From: Fen-671 sp052325485
GTDB lineage: Bacteria > Actinomycetota > Acidimicrobiia > Acidimicrobiales > Palsa-688
Length of the DNA: 64,000 bases
Assembly (NCBI GenBank): GCA_052325485.1
Contig: JBKQUU010000288.1
Coordinates: forward strand, 24,951-88,950
Direction of reading: 5' to 3'
Shown here: one piece after another, positions 26,439 through 34,342 of the stretch
Layout: every line of letters starts with the position of its first letter
How positions within the stretch are numbered: position 1 is the first letter of the stretch
The notes under the pieces: generated by a model
What the model was told of the DNA's origin: nothing
Database searches by the model: none
Seen by the model: only the letters and a program-made list of their open reading frames with translations
Made by a program: the position numbers and the translations under genes

Positions 26439-27212
26439 TCAGCGGGCCTCCCACTTGAACCAGTGGACGCCGACGGCGCCGCAGGCGGCGATGTAACCGC
26501 CGCACGCCACCAAGCACAGCCAATCACGGCTGCCCCACGAGCCCAGGTCGAGGACGCCGGCGTACAGGTTCATCACCACGCCGACCGGGGACCACCGTGA
26601 CACGGACTCCCAGGTGCCGCCGAGGGCCCCGGATTGGCCGAACAAACCGAGGAGGATGAGCACGATCATCAGGATCCGGCCCGCCGCGTTCACCGTGTCG
26701 GCCGACTTCACCAGACCGACCAGGGCCTGGCCGATGGCCAGGAACACGGCGCCGCCCAGCACGGAGATGGCCAGGACGAGGGCGTACTTGCTGGCTGAGA
26801 GCGAGACGTGGTGCATCTGCGAGCCCACAATCAGGACTACCAGCGCCATGACCAGGTTGGCGAGGACTTGCACCCCGAGCCGGCTCGTCATGATCGTCCA
26901 CGTCGGTGCCGGTGTGACGCGCAGGCGCTGGAACACCCCGTTCTCCCGGTCGCGGGCGACTGAAAGGGAGTAGCCCAGGACGGAGGTGGACACCAGCCCG
27001 TAGGCGAGGCTCAGCCCGATGATGTAGAGCGCGCCGCCCAGGTGCTGCGTCGATTGCGAGGAGTTCGTCACGATCAGTACCAGGACCGGGAGAAGGAAGC
27101 TCAGCAACAGCCGTCGGGGGTTCTTTACCAGCGCGGTGCCGTCGGCGCGGGCCAAGGACTTGACGATGAGCTGCAGGCGCGGCTGGGCCGTCGTGGCCGG
27201 TGTACTAATCAC
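26439..27212 (-). CDS. ABC-2-type transporter permease
   Basis: 257 residues from GTG 27212, overlapping the end of the ATPase gene by 8 bases, which indicates translational coupling. It has six membrane segments and the ABC-2 pattern LGYSLSVARDRENGVFQRLR then VTPAPTWTIMTSRLG. With the upstream ATPase it forms an exporter, of drugs, lipids or polymers. It resembles DrrB/NodJ-type permeases; the substrate is unknown. Confidence 0.85.
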   Translation of the reverse strand: MISTPATTAQPRLQLIVKSLARADGTALVKNPRRLLLSFLLPVLVLIVTNSSQSTQHLGGALYIIGLSLAYGLVSTSVLGYSLSVARDRENGVFQRLRVTPAPTWTIMTSRLGVQVLANLVMALVVLIVGSQMHHVSLSASKYALVLAISVLGGAVFLAIGQALVGLVKSADTVNAAGRILMIVLILLGLFGQSGALGGTWESVSRWSPVGVVMNLYAGVLDLGSWGSRDWLCLVACGGYIAACGAVGVHWFKWEAR

Positions 27213-28188
27213 GGATATCGCTCCCGGTGAGGCCGATGAACACGTCCTCGAGCGTGACGTCGCCGTGGGCCACCTCAAGGACGCGGGGGTCGTCCTTGTG
27301 CCTTTCGATGAGGTCTTTCGGCGTGTCCGTGGTCAAGACGGTGCCGTGGTCGATGATGGCGACGCGGTCACAGACGGCCTGGGCCTCCTCCATGGAGTGC
27401 GTCGTCAGCAATATGCTCCCGCCGTCTTTACGGATGCGCTCGATCCGCCCCCACAGCTGGCGGCGCGACTGGGGGTCGAGCCCCGCCGTCGGCTCGTCTA
27501 GCAGCAACAGCACCGGTTGGTGGATTACAGCCACGTAGAGCGCCAGGCGCTGTTGTTGCCCGCCCGAGAGCTGCTTGAACGGCTTGCTGGCCTCGGCCCC
27601 GAGCCCGACGGCCTGGAGGTTGTCGGCGATCTGGCGACCCGACATCTCGACGCCGTAGAGCCCGGCGTACAGGCGCACGATCTGGGCCACGCTGAGCTCG
27701 GACTGGAAGCTCGTGGCCTGGAGCGAAACGCCCATCTTCGCCTTCGCCTCGATGGGGTGGCGAGCGACGTCGACCCCATCGAGGAGCACCGTGCCCGACC
27801 GAGGCCGGACGAGGCCCTCGACTGCGCTCAACGTGCTCGTCTTCCCGGCGCCGTTCGGGCCGAGGAGCCCGAAGATCTCGCCGCGGGCGATCTGCAGGCT
27901 GATGTCGTCGACGGCCTTGTTCGGCCCGTAGGCGACCGTCAGGCCCTTGATGTCCAAGATCGGGTCCGCTACGGGGCCGGGACGGGGGCGGCCGTCAACG
28001 CTCGACATGTCCCTGGCCACGCTGCGGTCCGGCCGGCGGTCAGGGCCGTCGGCCACCGGGACGGGCCGCTCGGTGGGGGCCCGCCGGGCCCGACGCGACC
28101 GGGAGAGCGAGTACCCGACCCGGGCCACCGCGAGCACGACCACGACGATGACCAGCGCGCCGCCACCACCGAACGCCGAAGCGGTCAT
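27205..28188 (-). CDS. ABC transporter ATPase with an N-terminal membrane anchor
   Basis: 327 residues from ATG 28188 (a run of six G just upstream). Walker A GPNGAGKT (110-117), signature LSGGQ (207-211) and Walker B LLLLDEP (227-233) are intact, in a DrrA/CcmA-like domain starting near residue 76. Unusually, residues 11-28 form a hydrophobic helix (GALVIVVVVLAVARVGYSL), followed by a basic/Pro-rich linker. A start at Met61 would remove it. If the first start is used, the ATPase is tethered to the membrane before pairing with its permease. Confidence 0.85.
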   Translation of the reverse strand: MTASAFGGGGALVIVVVVLAVARVGYSLSRSRRARRAPTERPVPVADGPDRRPDRSVARDMSSVDGRPRPGPVADPILDIKGLTVAYGPNKAVDDISLQIARGEIFGLLGPNGAGKTSTLSAVEGLVRPRSGTVLLDGVDVARHPIEAKAKMGVSLQATSFQSELSVAQIVRLYAGLYGVEMSGRQIADNLQAVGLGAEASKPFKQLSGGQQQRLALYVAVIHQPVLLLLDEPTAGLDPQSRRQLWGRIERIRKDGGSILLTTHSMEEAQAVCDRVAIIDHGTVLTTDTPKDLIERHKDDPRVLEVAHGDVTLEDVFIGLTGSDIRD

Positions 28189-28333
28189 TTTTGCCCCCCG
28201 CCGGGGCGCAAGCCTGTCACGAGCCGACCTTACAACGGATGCGGGCCGATGCCTTTGCCGTGAGCCGTCAGCTGCCCCCATGGCGCAAGAGGTGTGGGTA
28301 TCCTCGTTGCCAATGCGGCCGTGGAGGGCCACC

Positions 28334-29557
28334 ATGACATTCGTTTTTCGCGACATTGACGATTATGGGAGCGTCATCGGCACCAACCTTCTCGACGGCG
28401 CCTTCGAACTCCCTCGCCTCGTCCTCAAACGTTCGGCGCTCGAGCACAACATCGCCGCCATGGCGAAGTTCTGCATAGCCCACGACGTTTGTCTCGCACC
28501 GCACGCCAAAACGACCATGGCGCCGGGGGTACTCCGGCGCCAGATCGAAAGCGGCGCCTGGGCGATGACGGTGGCCACCATGCAGCAATTGCGGGCCTGC
28601 GTCAGCGCCGGCGTCACCAGGGCCCTGGTCGCCAACGAGATAGACAACCCGCGGGCGGCCGAGTGGCTCGGCCGCACGCTTGCCGCACACGACGGGGCAC
28701 TCGAAGTTCTATGCCTGGTGGACTCCCCGGCGGGGGTCGCCCGCCTCTCCGCCGGCCTGGAGGCCAGCGGCCTGGCCCGTCCGCTCCCGGTACTGGTGGA
28801 GCTCGGGTCAATTGGTGGCCGGGCTGGGGTCAGGTCCATCGACGACGCACTGGGCGTGGCCCGAGCGACGGCGGCCAGTGCCGCCCTCGAGCTCGTCGGC
28901 GTGGAGGGCTTCGAGGGGATCCTCGGGAGCGCCAGGTCGGCTGACGCCCTGGCCAAAGTCGACCGGTACCTGGGGCAAATGGGGGCCCTTGCCCGCCGCC
29001 TCGAGGACGAAGGGTTCTTTGCCGAGGTCGGTGAGGTGATCTTGAGCGCCGGCGGGAGCACCTACTTCGACCGCGTGGCCGCTGTCCTTGGCGCCGCCGG
29101 CCTGCGGTCGCCCACGAGGGTCGTACTGAGGAGCGGTTGCTACGCCACCCACGACCACGGCACCTACGGAGGCCCGGCGCCCCTCCCGGGCGAGCCGGGC
29201 AACCCCGGTCTCGTACCGGCGCTCGAGCTCTGGAGCGAGGTCCTCAGCACCCCCGAGCCGGGACGGGCCATCGCCGGCTTCGGCCGTAGGGACGCCCCCT
29301 TCGACTCCGGCCTGCCCATCGTGCTTTCCCGCGTCCCGGCCCGCGGGCCGGGACGCCCCATCCCCGTGGTCGCCTCAGTGACGGCGCTGAACGACCAGCA
29401 TGCCTATCTGGACACGACGGCGGCACCAGAACTGGAGGTCGGTGACCGCCTGATCTGCGGCATCCTCCACCCGTGCACCGCCTTCGACAAATGGCGCCAG
29501 GTGCCGATGGTCGATGACGACCGCAGGGTCGTCGAGATCATCGAAACGTTCTTCTAG
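28334..29557 (+). CDS. D-threonine aldolase / D-serine dehydratase-like PLP enzyme
   Basis: 407 residues from ATG 28334 (GTGGAGGG upstream). It has the alanine-racemase-type barrel with the PLP lysine in CLAPHAKTTM (Lys59), the glycine-rich phosphate grip ILSAGGSTYF, and a C-terminal beta domain with metal ligands in HPCTAFDKW (His379, Cys381). This is the DSD1/DTA family: metal- and PLP-dependent enzymes acting on D-3-hydroxy-amino acids. The reaction (aldol cleavage or dehydration) is not decided by sequence. Divergent from the ABC exporter pair. Confidence 0.85.
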   Translation: MTFVFRDIDDYGSVIGTNLLDGAFELPRLVLKRSALEHNIAAMAKFCIAHDVCLAPHAKTTMAPGVLRRQIESGAWAMTVATMQQLRACVSAGVTRALVANEIDNPRAAEWLGRTLAAHDGALEVLCLVDSPAGVARLSAGLEASGLARPLPVLVELGSIGGRAGVRSIDDALGVARATAASAALELVGVEGFEGILGSARSADALAKVDRYLGQMGALARRLEDEGFFAEVGEVILSAGGSTYFDRVAAVLGAAGLRSPTRVVLRSGCYATHDHGTYGGPAPLPGEPGNPGLVPALELWSEVLSTPEPGRAIAGFGRRDAPFDSGLPIVLSRVPARGPGRPIPVVASVTALNDQHAYLDTTAAPELEVGDRLICGILHPCTAFDKWRQVPMVDDDRRVVEIIETFF

Positions 29558-29621
29558 ACCTCGGGCCGGCACCGGCGCGGGGGGCGGGCACTCCAGTACG
29601 CCGTTGTCCATGCTGACTATG

Positions 29622-29636
29622 TAACCTATAGGTGTG
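29622..29636 (+). promoter_or_regulatory. Leaderless promoter of the sulfur operon
   Basis: TAACCT (29622-29627) lies exactly 6 bases before GTG 29634, the first gene of the MBL-rhodanese/TusA/DsrE operon. No Shine-Dalgarno sequence is present before this GTG. Confidence 0.5.
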
Positions 29637-31088
29637 CTAGATATGCGCCTGCTCGGGTCTCAGGAAGGCTCGCCCACCGGGACCGGCACCGCGACCGCCG
29701 ACCTTGTCGTCGGCGACGGGGTGAACATACAGGCCGTCACCTTCGAGGCGGAAGGGCTGGGGGACCGCAGCTACCTGGTCCATGACGGCGAGGTCGCCGC
29801 CGTCATCGACCCCCAGCGCGAACAGGAGCGCTACGTCGCGGCGGCCAAGGCGTTGGGCGTCAGCATCACCCACGTGTTCGAGACCCACGTCCACAACGAC
29901 TACGTAAGCGGGGGCTTGGGCCTGGCCCGCCAGCTCGGGGCCGTTTATGTGCTGCCCGAGGGGGAGGACCTCGCTTTTGCCGACGAGTGCCTGACGCTCG
30001 GCGACGGTGGTGAGCTCACCGTCGGTTCGCTAAGGGTCTCGGCCCTGGCCACGCCGGGCCATACGCCCCATCACCTGGCTTACCGGCTCAGCACCCCTAC
30101 CGGGGGAAGGAGCTATGTGTGCACGGGTGGGTCGGTCCTGCCGGGGGCGGTGGGCCGCACCGATCTCTTGGGCGACGAGCGCGCCGATGAGCTCGCGGCA
30201 GCCCAGTGGCACAGCGTCCGTCGGTTGCTCAGCCAGCTCGACGCCGGCACCTCGGTGTTGCCCACCCACGGCTTTGGCAGCTTCTGCAGTGCTGCCCCCG
30301 GCGCCGGGGGGGGACCGGCCGAGCTCACGGTCGGTCTCGAACGCCAGCGGAACCCGGCGGTGCGGGCCGCGCTGGAGGACTTCGTGCTGGAGCTGGCCCG
30401 GGACCAGCCCCCGGTCCCCGCCTACTACCGCTATATGGCGCCCATCAACCGGCGCGGCCCCGGGGCACCCCGCTACGAGCCGACCGCTCGGCTTAGCGCC
30501 GCCGACCTAGACCGGTGGCTGGCCGCGGGTTCGGCCGTTGCCGACCTCCGACCGCGACGGGCGTTCGCCGCCGGTCATCGTCGCGGTGCGCTGAACATCG
30601 AGCTGGGGCCCAACCTGACGACGTACTTCGGCTGGGTCGTCCCCTTCGAGGGGCCCTATACGCTCATCGCCTGCTCGTACGACGAGGTCGAGAAGTCGCG
30701 TCACCTACTGGCCCGCATCGGGCGGGAGCTCGTCTGCGGGTACACCCTGGCCAGCGACCTGGACCTCGGGCATGCGCACCGCTACCGGGTGGCCACCTTC
30801 GGGGATCTCTCCGCATCGGTCAGGGGTGGCGAGGAACCCGTGGTGCTTGATGTCCGCCACCGTTCCGAATGGCGGGCCGGGCACTTGGCCGTCGCCCGCC
30901 ATGCCCCTCTTCCCGAACTGGGCGCGCAAAGGCCCTCCCTGCCCCCGGACCGACCGGTCTGGGTGCACTGTGCCGGCGGTTTCCGGGCCGCCATCGCCGC
31001 CTCACAGCTCTCGGCGTGGGGGATGAGCCCCGTCCTTATCGACGACCTGTTCGGGAACGCCGTCGGGCACGACCTCGAGATCGCCTAG
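29634..31088 (+). CDS. MBL-fold hydrolase with two rhodanese domains (persulfide dioxygenase-like)
   Basis: 484 residues from GTG 29634. The N-terminal metallo-beta-lactamase domain has the metal motif ETHVHNDYVSGG (His85, His87, Asp89), as in ETHE1-type persulfide dioxygenases and sulfur-handling MBLs. Two rhodanese modules follow: the first (about 280-370) has Cys in LIACSYDEVEKS; the second (about 380-484) has active-site Cys446 in VHCAGGFRA. It probably oxidises or passes on glutathione- or protein-bound persulfide. First gene of an operon with TusA and a DsrE-like protein. Confidence 0.85.
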   Translation: MLDMRLLGSQEGSPTGTGTATADLVVGDGVNIQAVTFEAEGLGDRSYLVHDGEVAAVIDPQREQERYVAAAKALGVSITHVFETHVHNDYVSGGLGLARQLGAVYVLPEGEDLAFADECLTLGDGGELTVGSLRVSALATPGHTPHHLAYRLSTPTGGRSYVCTGGSVLPGAVGRTDLLGDERADELAAAQWHSVRRLLSQLDAGTSVLPTHGFGSFCSAAPGAGGGPAELTVGLERQRNPAVRAALEDFVLELARDQPPVPAYYRYMAPINRRGPGAPRYEPTARLSAADLDRWLAAGSAVADLRPRRAFAAGHRRGALNIELGPNLTTYFGWVVPFEGPYTLIACSYDEVEKSRHLLARIGRELVCGYTLASDLDLGHAHRYRVATFGDLSASVRGGEEPVVLDVRHRSEWRAGHLAVARHAPLPELGAQRPSLPPDRPVWVHCAGGFRAAIAASQLSAWGMSPVLIDDLFGNAVGHDLEIA

Positions 31089-31222
31089 GGCGCCGAGCAA
31101 TCCTAGGGTGGGCTGGGTTGGCAGGGCGCTATGGTACGGGTGGTCCCATAGACAAGATCGAAATGGTCATTACTGGCAAAGTAGCGGCCGTCACGACCCT
31201 GAACGGCTTCCAAGGGGGTACC

Positions 31223-31471
31223 GTGCCTGAAATCCCGGCTCCGGTTGCAGACCGGGTCATCGACTGCAGGGGCCTGGCTTGCCCACTGCCGGTTGTTAGG
31301 ACCGCGCAGGCGATCAAGGACCTTGCCCTGGGGCAAGTTCTCGAACTGCTCGCCACTGACCCCGGCGTTGGACCGGACATGCGGGCATGGAGTAGCCGTA
31401 CCCACAACGAACTGCTCGGCATCAGCAAGCAAGCTGATGTCTTCCACGTCCTCATTCGCCGGGCCCGTTGA
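31223..31471 (+). CDS. tusA: TusA-family sulfur-carrier protein
   Basis: 82 residues from GTG 31223 (AAGGGGG upstream); an in-frame ATG at 31163 is an alternative start with a poorer context. The family signature DCRGLACPLPVVRTAQAI contains the CPxP motif with the sulfur-carrying Cys20. TusA receives persulfide sulfur and hands it to DsrE-type proteins, thiouridine synthesis or molybdenum-cofactor enzymes. It sits between an MBL-rhodanese and a DsrE-like gene, the classic TusA-Rhd-DsrE grouping. Confidence 0.88.
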   Translation: MPEIPAPVADRVIDCRGLACPLPVVRTAQAIKDLALGQVLELLATDPGVGPDMRAWSSRTHNELLGISKQADVFHVLIRRAR

Positions 31472-31549
31472 GTCGTCCGCCTTGGACCGCACGCCCCACA
31501 GACGGGCGAGCGACGCGGGCTGCCGCCACCAAGTTAGGAGGGAAATGCC

Positions 31550-32065
31550 ATGGTTGACAAGGACACCGGAGCTGAGGCCGGCGAGGACGAGCCGAAGCGG
31601 ATGGCCATCGTCTGCTGGAGCAACGACCTTGACCGGGTGTGGCCGGTGATGATCCTGGCCACTACGGGTGCCGCCTCTGGCCTGGAGGTCGACGTGTTCT
31701 TCACGTTCTGGGGCTTGCGGGTGTTGCAGAAGAACGACCAGCGTGTCACCGGCAAAAACTGGATGCAGAAGGCGGAATCTCTCGTGGACCGGGGGGGGAG
31801 CGAGCACCTCAAATTGAGCAAGGTGCATTTCGCCGGGATGGGCACTTCCATGATCAAGATGCTGGCCAAGCAGCACAAGGTCGCCAGCGTGACCGAGCTC
31901 ATGGAGATGGCCATCGATGTTGGGGTGCGCCTACACCCGTGCCAGATGACGATGGACCTCTACGGGCTGTCTACGTCGGACTTCATCGACGGGCTGCAGC
32001 CCACCCTGGGCGCGGCCAGCTTTATCGACATGGCGGCCAAGGCCGACATCCAGCTTTTTATTTAG
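31550..32065 (+). CDS. DsrE/DsrF/DrsH-like sulfur-relay protein
   Basis: 171 residues with a perfect AGGAGGG before the ATG. The fold pattern (RMAIVCWSNDLDRVWPVMIL, LEVDVFFTFWGLRVLQKND) and the C-terminal HPCQMTMDLYGL with Cys131 are those of the DsrE2 (DrsH) type, often membrane-associated sulfur carriers paired with TusA and rhodanese. Last gene of the operon; it likely accepts sulfur from TusA or delivers to it. Confidence 0.85.
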   Translation: MVDKDTGAEAGEDEPKRMAIVCWSNDLDRVWPVMILATTGAASGLEVDVFFTFWGLRVLQKNDQRVTGKNWMQKAESLVDRGGSEHLKLSKVHFAGMGTSMIKMLAKQHKVASVTELMEMAIDVGVRLHPCQMTMDLYGLSTSDFIDGLQPTLGAASFIDMAAKADIQLFI

Positions 32066-32098
32066 CGGTCGGTAAATGCACCTTCCAATCGGCTCGTG

Positions 32099-32806
32099 TC
32101 ACCATGGCCTGACCTTGCCGAGGCGGCTGACACCTAGGAGGATGGCAAAGGCCACAGCGAGTTGGACTAACGCCAGCACCATCGCTTGCTCGTGCGTGCC
32201 GAAGAAGACGGCGTTATAGAGCGCGATCGGCATCGTTGTGGCCAAGGGGACCGATCCCGCCACGATCATGGTCGCCCCGAAGTCGCCCAAGGCCCGACCG
32301 AACCCCATCGCCACACCGGCGACGATGCCGCGACGGGCCAGCGGCAGCGTCACAAGGACGGTGGCCCGCCATCGCGACAGCCCCATGGCCCGAGCGGCCT
32401 GTTCGAAGCGTGGGTCGACTCCGGAGATGGCGGCTCGTGAGAAGCGCAGGCAGTACCGGAACGACTCGACGATCTGGGCGATGACGATCCCGGTGAAGGT
32501 GAAGGTGAGCGGGTGGCCGAAGAGGCGCACCTCGGCGCTGCGGACCGGCCCAGGACCTCCCATTGCCGTGAGGAGGTACCACCCGACGACGGTGGGCGGC
32601 AGGGCCATGGGCAGGCTGAACACGGTCTCGATGGCACCGCGCCCGGGAAAGTGGCCTTTGGCGAGGAGCAACCCGAGAGCGCACCCGACGACAGCGACGA
32701 CGATGGTCGCCTCGAAGGCGGCGTGGACCGAGACCGATAGTGGGCTCCAGGCCCAGGGCGGTATGCCGAGCGTGTTCAGCCACGCGTGGGGGACCAGTCC
32801 GGTCAC
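32099..32806 (-). CDS. modB: Molybdate-type ABC permease (second)
   Basis: 235 residues from GTG 32806, whose GTGA overlaps the ATPase stop; an upstream ATG at 32869 would add 21 residues inside the ATPase gene. It has five or six membrane helices and the ModB/CysW coupling loop (EQAARAMGLSRWRATVLVTL, then FGRALGDFGATMIVAG). It differs clearly from the other permease at 33.5 kb, so the transporter channel may be a heterodimer. Last gene of the four-gene leftward operon. Confidence 0.85.
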   Translation of the reverse strand: MTGLVPHAWLNTLGIPPWAWSPLSVSVHAAFEATIVVAVVGCALGLLLAKGHFPGRGAIETVFSLPMALPPTVVGWYLLTAMGGPGPVRSAEVRLFGHPLTFTFTGIVIAQIVESFRYCLRFSRAAISGVDPRFEQAARAMGLSRWRATVLVTLPLARRGIVAGVAMGFGRALGDFGATMIVAGSVPLATTMPIALYNAVFFGTHEQAMVLALVQLAVAFAILLGVSRLGKVRPW

Positions 32807-33540
32807 ACTGGCCCGGTGCTTTCTGCTGGCCGCGGCGGAGGCCCCGGGCATACGGGAGGCTCCGGGCATACGGGCCGCTCGACGACGCGCCTCCCCGTCA
32901 CCCGCCCGTGGTCGTAGGCGATGATGACGTCACCGAGCTCTTCGGCTTCTTCGGCATCGTGGGTCACGAGCACGGCCGGGACGCCCGACGAGATGATCAC
33001 CCCTCGGATCAGCTGTCTCAGCTCACGGCGCACGGCGGCGTCGAGGGCGGAGAGCGGCTCGTCGAGCAACACTAGGGCCGGGTCGCCGGCCAGCCCGCGG
33101 GCCAACGCCACTCGCTGGCGCTGGCCACCCGAGAGGGAACCCGGCCGGCGGTGGGCCAGCTCTTCGGCGCCGACCCGTTCGAGCCAGGAGCGGGCTATGG
33201 CGCGCCGCGCCCGGCGCCCACGGGCCTGACGGACGGCGAGCGCCACGTTGTCGATGACCGAGCGGTGCGGCAGCAGCAGGCCGTCCTGGAAGACCATGCC
33301 GATGCGACGTTTCTGGGTGCTCACGTAGGTGTGGCGGGCACAGTCCGTTACGACATGACCGTTGATGGCGATGGTGCCGGTGTCGGGACGGAGGAGCCCG
33401 GCGATGAGCGCCAGGGTCAACGACTTCCCGGCTCCTGATGGGCCGAACAGTACCGACATCCCCGACTCCACGGTGAAGGCCACGTCGAGGTCGAACTCGC
33501 CGATCTGACGAGCGACGGTGAGCTCGAGGGCGGCGGTCAT
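32803..33540 (-). CDS. modC: Molybdate-type ABC ATPase lacking the Mop/TOBE domain
   Basis: 245 residues from ATG 33540, overlapping the upstream permease stop by 4 bases (ATGA). Walker A GPSGAGKS (33-40), signature LSGGQ (136-140), Walker B VLLDEP (157-162) and VTHD are intact. Classical ModC is near 350 residues with a C-terminal Mop domain that senses molybdate; here the protein ends after the nucleotide-binding domain in a Pro-rich tail. The stand-alone Mop protein at 26.2 kb may compensate. Confidence 0.88.
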   Translation of the reverse strand: MTAALELTVARQIGEFDLDVAFTVESGMSVLFGPSGAGKSLTLALIAGLLRPDTGTIAINGHVVTDCARHTYVSTQKRRIGMVFQDGLLLPHRSVIDNVALAVRQARGRRARRAIARSWLERVGAEELAHRRPGSLSGGQRQRVALARGLAGDPALVLLDEPLSALDAAVRRELRQLIRGVIISSGVPAVLVTHDAEEAEELGDVIIAYDHGRVTGRRVVERPVCPEPPVCPGPPPRPAESTGPV

Positions 33541-34322
33541 GCCCGGCTCCGACCGAGCAGCCCGACGCCGGTCATGGCGATGACGGCCATCAAGACCAGG
33601 ACCAGCAACATGGCGTCCCGCTCGGGTGTGGTGAACGAGTCGAGGATGGCGAGCGACAGCGTGCGGGTTTTGCCGTTGATGTCCCCACCGACCATGAGCG
33701 TGGCCCCGTACTCGCCCAGGGCACGTGCGCACCCGATGGTGAGCCCAGCGGCGGTCCCGCGACGAGCCAGGGGAAGGGTGACCTGCAAAGCCACTCGCCA
33801 ATTGGGCAGGCCCATCGTCCGCGCCGCCTGCTCGAGCAACGGGTCCACGCCCTCTATGGCCGAGCGCGCCGCCCGCAGGCAGAACGGGTAGGCGGCCACG
33901 GCGGCGGCAATTGTGCACCCCGAGGCGTTATAGACGAACACGTGGCCGGTCACCCGGGTCAAGAACCCCCCGGCCCGGGTGCCCGGGGCGAGCACCTCGA
34001 GCAGGTAGTAGCCGACCACCGTGGGCGGGAGGATGATGGGGAGGCTCCCGATGGTCTCGAGCACGTCGCGTCCCGGGAAGCGACCTTTGGCCAGCACGTA
34101 CCCCGAGGCGACGCCCGTGACCCCGGCGATCACGGTCGCCGCAGAGGCGACGCGCAGCGAAAGAAGGAACGGGCCAGAAACGATGTCCCAGTAGGCGATG
34201 TAGCCGGATACAAGGTGGGCGGCACCGAAACCGGCCCCAAAACCCAGGAGCACGACGACCGAGATGACGACAGCTTTTTGTTTCTTGCTGAGGACCAGTG
34301 CGGTGTTGTGCTCCCGGTTCAC
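33537..34322 (-). CDS. modB: Molybdate-type ABC permease (first)
   Basis: 261 residues. N-terminal TM helix (AVVISVVVLLGFGAGFGAAH), the LAKGRFPGRDVLETIGSLPI loop and the coupling motif EQAARTMGLPNWRVALQVTL followed by ARALGEYGATLMVGG place it in ModB. LSLAILDSF matches the C-terminal part. Translationally coupled to the ATPase. Two non-identical permeases flank one ATPase gene; ModB normally works as a homodimer. Confidence 0.87.
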   Translation of the reverse strand: MNREHNTALVLSKKQKAVVISVVVLLGFGAGFGAAHLVSGYIAYWDIVSGPFLLSLRVASAATVIAGVTGVASGYVLAKGRFPGRDVLETIGSLPIILPPTVVGYYLLEVLAPGTRAGGFLTRVTGHVFVYNASGCTIAAAVAAYPFCLRAARSAIEGVDPLLEQAARTMGLPNWRVALQVTLPLARRGTAAGLTIGCARALGEYGATLMVGGDINGKTRTLSLAILDSFTTPERDAMLLVLVLMAVIAMTGVGLLGRSRA

Positions 34323-34342
34323 TCGCGGAGGTGGCGCGTCAG

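Noticed and set aside
32238..32924. 228-residue plus-strand open frame
   Set aside because: Antisense to the molybdate permease, Pro/Arg/Thr-rich, no motifs.
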